Below, piece after piece: positions 29,490 to 32,720 of a stretch of DNA of 32,720 nt. Where the stretch lies: positions 1 through 32,720 of the IMG/VR virus record IMGVR_UViG_3300046000_006591; one strand, 5' to 3'. The notes beneath the pieces were generated by a model. That model saw only the letters and a list, made by a program, of their open reading frames with translations. It was not told the origin of the DNA and searched no databases. Every line of letters starts with the position of its first letter. Within the stretch, counting starts at the first letter, position 1. Both the position numbers and the translations under genes were made by a program. This DNA is from a virus.

Positions 29490-30227
29490 ATGTTACCAAT
29501 TTCAGTAGGAATACTTTCGTGGAACTCACCTGAAGTTCTAGAAGAGACAATAAAAACTTATATAATGAATGGACTTTTTAATCTAGTTTCAGATATAACA
29601 ATTCTATTTCAAGAAGTTACTAAAGAGGATAAAGCACTTGCTAAAAAATATGGTATTCCTTTCATTGGTTTAGATACAAATGTAGGCATTGGTAAAGCAA
29701 TGCAAATACTAGCCGAACAAGCAACAGAAGAATATTTTCTATTTCTTGAAAATGATTGGCAATTAATTGAAACTAAAGAAACTACAAAGAAAAGATTAAT
29801 TGGATCCATAGATCTTTTAGAAGAAGATTATCAGTGCATAAGACTAAGATCTAGACGAACACCTGGATATCCTTTATTTTCAGAAGTTTATAGGGATAAT
29901 GAATTAAATCATTACGATGAAAATACTGGTTTAATTTCTCCGCATCTCTTTGATTGTATTCATTGGATTGAAGAACCTGATCTAAAATTTGAGCAAATTA
30001 GAAAGCATAAATATCACTACATTACAACATCGCGTTGGTCTAATTGGACCAATAATCCGTGTTTATTCAAGACAGAATTTATTCCAGATATTATTGATCC
30101 ATTTATCCAAGATAATCTTCTTGAACCATCAATTTCAAGATGGTGGGCAGAACAGAATTTTAATGTTGCATGGGGTGAAGGTTTATTTAAACATGTTGAT
30201 TTTAAGAAATATGGAGATATATATTAA
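29490..30227 (+). CDS. GT2-like glycosyltransferase, diverged
   Basis: This 245-residue protein starts at the ATG 1 base after the preceding stop, because AGGA at 29479-29482 gives 7-base spacing; an in-frame ATG at 29400 would overlap the upstream gene by 89 bases. 'ISVGILSWNSPEVLEETIKTYI' and 'GLDTNVGIGKAMQILAEQATEEYFLFLENDW' give the GT-A start and the ENDW metal-site region. The C-terminal half is rich in Trp and aromatic residues ('HYITTSRWSNWTNNPCLFKTEF'). A soluble transferase is likely. The next gene starts on its stop (TAATG). Confidence 0.7.
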   Translation: MLPISVGILSWNSPEVLEETIKTYIMNGLFNLVSDITILFQEVTKEDKALAKKYGIPFIGLDTNVGIGKAMQILAEQATEEYFLFLENDWQLIETKETTKKRLIGSIDLLEEDYQCIRLRSRRTPGYPLFSEVYRDNELNHYDENTGLISPHLFDCIHWIEEPDLKFEQIRKHKYHYITTSRWSNWTNNPCLFKTEFIPDIIDPFIQDNLLEPSISRWWAEQNFNVAWGEGLFKHVDFKKYGDIY

Positions 30228-31003
30228 TGCATAAAGTAATTCTTGTAACTGGTGGTTTCGATCCTCTACATAGTGGACATATTGCATATTTTGAAGAAGC
30301 AAAGAAATTAGGTAATACATTGGTAGTCGGTGTCAATAGCGATGAATGGTTATCTCGTAAAAAAGGCCAACCATTTATGGATGTGAATGAGAGAATGTCA
30401 ATCATAAAACATCTATCCATGGTAGACGCTGCTATTATATTTGATGATTCTGATGGGACTGCAAAAGCAGCAATAAGATATTGTTTAAATGCATATCCAG
30501 AGTCCGAAATTATCTTTGCAAATGGTGGTGATAGAACAAAAGCAAATATACCTGAAATGGAACTTGTTTGTGATGATTCCGAAACAAAGAGACTAAAATA
30601 TGTTTTTGGTATCGGTGGAACACATAAAATGAATTCCAGTAGTAAAATACTGACCGAATGGAAGACACCAAAAACAGAACGAAAGTGGGGTTATTATAGA
30701 GTATTACACTCTGATGGACCATCACTCAAAGTCAAAGAGTTAGTTGTGGAACCCGGGAAATCATTGAGTGTTCAGAAACACAATCTAAGAAGTGAACATT
30801 GGATAGTTTCTGAAGGTATTGCGACAGTAAATTATGGTGACCATCCCGCCGCTCTTTCAACTACAAAATTGGAAAAACACGATGAGATTCATATCTCAGT
30901 TGGCAAATGGCATCAACTTGTAAATGAGACGAACAATGAAGTCCGAATTGTTGAAATCCAATTCGGAGTTAATTGTATCGAGGAAGATATTATTCGGATT
31001 TGA
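30227..31003 (+). CDS. Fusion of cytidylyltransferase-like nucleotidyltransferase and cupin domain
   Basis: This protein has 258 residues. The first 145 or so form a nucleotidyltransferase: 'GGFDPLHSGHIAYFEEAKKLGNTLVVGVNSDEWLSRKKGQPFMDVNERMSII' with the HxGH motif, and 'NGGDRTKANIPE' further on. From about residue 150 comes a cupin like the C-terminal domain of type II mannose-6-phosphate isomerase: 'ERKWGYYRVLHS', 'KVKELVVEPGKSLSVQKHNLRSEHWIVSEGIATV' and 'IHISVGKWHQLVNETNNEVRIVEIQFG'. It probably makes a nucleotide-activated sugar and handles its sugar phosphate. Separate genes of both types occur at 5771 and 6880. It is the last gene of the second glycan cluster. Confidence 0.8.
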   Translation: MHKVILVTGGFDPLHSGHIAYFEEAKKLGNTLVVGVNSDEWLSRKKGQPFMDVNERMSIIKHLSMVDAAIIFDDSDGTAKAAIRYCLNAYPESEIIFANGGDRTKANIPEMELVCDDSETKRLKYVFGIGGTHKMNSSSKILTEWKTPKTERKWGYYRVLHSDGPSLKVKELVVEPGKSLSVQKHNLRSEHWIVSEGIATVNYGDHPAALSTTKLEKHDEIHISVGKWHQLVNETNNEVRIVEIQFGVNCIEEDIIRI

Positions 31004-31033
31004 TTCTGTTTTATTTTCATGGATGATAATCCA

Positions 31034-31061
31034 ATTATACCATACATGTAGAACCTGTCAA
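31034..31061 (-). promoter_or_regulatory. Strong sigma70-type promoter on the minus strand (copy 2)
   Basis: On the minus strand, TTGACA (31061-31056), a 16-base spacer and TATAAT (31039-31034) with the extended TGG are perfect consensus, exactly as in copy 1 at 8059-8086. The downstream GGATGATAATCC (31021-31032) and the -10 flank are shared between copies, while most of the spacer differs. It points into the 3' end of the nucleotidyltransferase-cupin gene. Confidence 0.65.
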
Positions 31062-31082
31062 CCAAAAGTGTCGTTCATTAAG

Positions 31083-31090
31083 TATAAATA
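31083..31090 (+). promoter_or_regulatory. T4-type late promoter (TATAAATA) before gp13
   Basis: An exact late box lies 31 bases before the gp13 ATG. It fits the known late expression of neck genes in T4-like phages. Confidence 0.8.
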
Positions 31091-31120
31091 GAAAAAACTT
31101 ACACATCATTAGGTGATAAA

Positions 31121-31873
31121 ATGGCTCAACCAAGAACTAGAAGAGATTTTAAAGAGTATTGCCTAAGAAAATTAGGCCACCCGGTTATTCAGATAAATGT
31201 GTCAGATGAACAAATTGATGATCGTGTAGAAGAAGCATTATCGTTCTGGCAAGATTATCACTACAATGGTTCCGATCTTGTTTACCTTAGACACATGTTG
31301 ACTCAAGGAGAAATAGATCAAGGTTATGTGGATTTAAATAACACTGAATATGCTAATTTACTTGGTGTTGTTCGCATTTTTGATCTATATTCATCTATTT
31401 CAACTGGTACTGGCATGTTTAACGTGCAATACCAATTTGTTCTAAATAACTTGCAGGATCTTACAGGTTACTCTATTCAAAACTATTATATGACTATGCA
31501 GCATATCCGTTTTATCCAAGAATGGCTTGTTGGTTTACCTTTAATTAGATATAACAAGCATACTAATAAACTTTACATTGATCAGAGTAAAGCAAAATTA
31601 ACCCCTGGCTATTATGTTATTATTGAAGCGTATGCACCTATTGATGATGCAAATCCAGATATTTGGAGTGATAGGTTTCTTCAAAATTATACAACTGCAC
31701 TTATTAAAGAACAGTGGGGTTCAAATCTTACCAAGTTCGTGAATATGCAACTTGTTGGTGGCATCCAATTCAACGGCGAACAAATACTTGCTGATGGAAG
31801 AGATGAACGCAAGGCTATGGAAGAAGAAGCAAAAAGTTCTCTACAACCACTTACTTACAATTTCTCTGGATAA
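31121..31873 (+). CDS. gp13: Neck protein gp13 (T4-like)
   Basis: This 250-residue protein starts 'MAQPRTRRDFKEYCLRKLGHPVIQINVSDEQIDDRVEEALSFWQDYHYNG', the characteristic beginning of gp13-like neck proteins of marine T4-type phages. It goes on 'HIRFIQEWLVGLPLIRYNKHTNKLYID' and 'DRFLQNYTTALIKEQWGSNLTKFVNMQLVGGIQFNGEQILADG', also typical. T4 gp13 is longer (about 309 residues). It forms part of the head-tail connector together with gp14 and helps complete the DNA-filled head. A partial gp14 follows downstream, separated by an endonuclease gene; the two are usually adjacent. Confidence 0.92.
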   Translation: MAQPRTRRDFKEYCLRKLGHPVIQINVSDEQIDDRVEEALSFWQDYHYNGSDLVYLRHMLTQGEIDQGYVDLNNTEYANLLGVVRIFDLYSSISTGTGMFNVQYQFVLNNLQDLTGYSIQNYYMTMQHIRFIQEWLVGLPLIRYNKHTNKLYIDQSKAKLTPGYYVIIEAYAPIDDANPDIWSDRFLQNYTTALIKEQWGSNLTKFVNMQLVGGIQFNGEQILADGRDERKAMEEEAKSSLQPLTYNFSG

Positions 31874-31876
31874 TAA

Positions 31877-32557
31877 ATGGCAAACTATAGTCACATACCA
31901 TATACTTACATGATAGGTTGGTCCAAACAAAAAAAATATTATTACGGTGTGCAATTCGGTAAAAATGCAAACCCAAATAATTTATGGAAAACTTATTTTA
32001 CATCTTCTAACAATGTAAAAAAGTTTATAGAAAATTATGGTGATCCAGATATAATAGAAATACGAAAAACTTTTTTGACCCCGTGCAAAGCTAGAGCATG
32101 GGAAACTAAAGTGATTCAACGAATGAATTTAGTTGAAAATCAAAATTGGTTAAATAAAACAGATAACACATCAAAATTTTATTTTGAAGGTCCTCGAGGC
32201 CCCAGAAGTAAAGAGCACACTGAAAAACTTAGAAAATCTCATATTGGTAAAAAAATAACAGCCGAACACAAAGAAAAGCTTCATACTGGAAGAAGAAATT
32301 CAAAAAACACTCCAGAACACACTGCAGCTATACTTAAAGCAGTTAAAGGGAAGAAACATACCGAAAAATCCAGAAAAAATATGGCTGATGCTTATGCAAA
32401 AAGAGATATCGAAGAAGTTAAAAATAATGCTAGTAATGCTGGAAAGAAAAGTGCCGCGTTATACAAGAATGATCCAGAAAGACAAGCTGCACATAGTGAA
32501 AGAATGAAAATGTGGTGGGCAGCGCGCGGACAACTTCTATCTATGGAAGGACAATAA
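31877..32557 (+). CDS. GIY-YIG homing endonuclease with NUMOD3 motifs
   Basis: This 226-residue protein begins 3 bases after gp13. The N-terminal 'YTYMIGWSKQKKYYYGVQFGKN' is a diverged GIY-YIG core. 'KTFLTPCKARAWETKVIQRM' carries the expected catalytic Glu (WETKVI). From about residue 110 there are NUMOD3-type DNA-binding motifs ('RSKEHTEKLRKSHIGKKIT', 'AEHKEKLHTGRRNSKNTPEH', 'KGKKHTEKSRKNM'). Such free-standing endonucleases spread by cutting genomes that lack them. Its insertion between gp13 and gp14 appears to have cost gp14 its ATG. The last codons contain the ribosome binding site available to gp14. Confidence 0.85.
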   Translation: MANYSHIPYTYMIGWSKQKKYYYGVQFGKNANPNNLWKTYFTSSNNVKKFIENYGDPDIIEIRKTFLTPCKARAWETKVIQRMNLVENQNWLNKTDNTSKFYFEGPRGPRSKEHTEKLRKSHIGKKITAEHKEKLHTGRRNSKNTPEHTAAILKAVKGKKHTEKSRKNMADAYAKRDIEEVKNNASNAGKKSAALYKNDPERQAAHSERMKMWWAARGQLLSMEGQ

Positions 32558-32558
32558 A

Positions 32559-32720
32559 ATTTCTACAAATGTATTTTTCCAGAACTATAACTATTTCAAT
32601 GAGCAACAACTCATTGATGATCTAGTTATAGAGTCAATCCAGATCTTTGGCGTTGATACATATTATGTGTCAAGAACGTCATCAGCGTTTGATCATATAA
32701 TGAATGAAGATAGGCTTACA
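32559..32720 (+). CDS. gp14: Neck protein gp14 (T4-like), partial, apparent ATT start
   Basis: The last 54 codons of the window read STNVFFQNYNYFNEQQLIDD, then LVIESIQIFGVDTYYVSR and DHIMNEDRLT, the expected beginning of gp14-like neck proteins of marine T4-type phages. The gene runs off the window. No ATG, GTG or TTG lies in frame between the stop at 32505-32507 and the conserved start of the protein. The codon just before Ser-Thr-Asn is ATT at 32559, and AAGGA at 32547-32551 gives a 7-base spacing. gp14 forms the neck with gp13. Confidence 0.8.
   Translation, partial: MSTNVFFQNYNYFNEQQLIDDLVIESIQIFGVDTYYVSRTSSAFDHIMNEDRLT

Noticed and set aside
31004-31082. Rho-independent terminator behind the second glycan cluster
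   Set aside because: T-rich tracts are present but no GC-rich stem precedes them; the palindrome at 31021-31032 is imperfect and without a following T run.

Overview
The window looks like part of the genome of a T4-like (myovirus) bacteriophage from an AT-rich, probably marine, lineage. A T4 gp13-type neck protein lies at the right end. It is followed by a GIY-YIG homing endonuclease and the start of gp14. Every long gene is on the + strand. Six intergenic or gene-boundary copies of TATAAATA, the T4 late-promoter box, each sit 24-65 bases before a start codon. The collagen-like tail fibre and gp13 resemble those of marine cyanophages and pelagiphages; this placement is from memory of the families, and the host cannot be read from the sequence.

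Layout. (1) 2-1770: the end of a tail protein with a DUF4376-like C-terminus and a seven-bladed RCC1-type propeller protein. (2) 1814-8054: a tightly packed glycan cluster with a methyltransferase, a TPR/GT9-like transferase, a sulfotransferase, a GT2-like transferase, a possible beta-helix oxygenase/cupin, and an ADP-heptose branch (HldE nucleotidyltransferase domain, HldE kinase domain as separate genes in swapped order, a cupin, HldD epimerase). (3) 8141-19874: tail-fibre and adhesin genes. The main one is a 1628-residue fibre with three collagen-like Gly-X-Y blocks and an S74 C-terminal chaperone. Small adhesin-tip genes follow, some with collagen stubs, then a frameshifted small gene, a polyglycine adhesin and a tail-assembly-chaperone-like gene. 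(4) 19932-31003: a second glycan cluster. It opens with a 1123-residue protein holding four glycosyltransferase-like domains and closes with a nucleotidyltransferase-cupin fusion. In between are FkbM and other methyltransferases, a GH130-like propeller, a GT17-like and other transferases. (5) 31121-32720: gp13, homing endonuclease, gp14 (cut by the window end).

How the parts may work together (inference): glycan-making and glycan-transferring genes are under the same kind of late promoter as the tail fibres and flank them on both sides. The collagen-like fibre carries Thr and Ser in almost every repeat. A late phage system that builds a heptose- and possibly sulfate-containing glycan and attaches it to the fibres is a plausible reading; modification of the host surface is the main alternative. 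A separate unusual signal is a pair of nearly identical, strong sigma70-type promoters on the minus strand (8059-8086 and 31034-31061). Each lies just upstream of a + strand late promoter and points back into the 3' end of the preceding glycan cluster.
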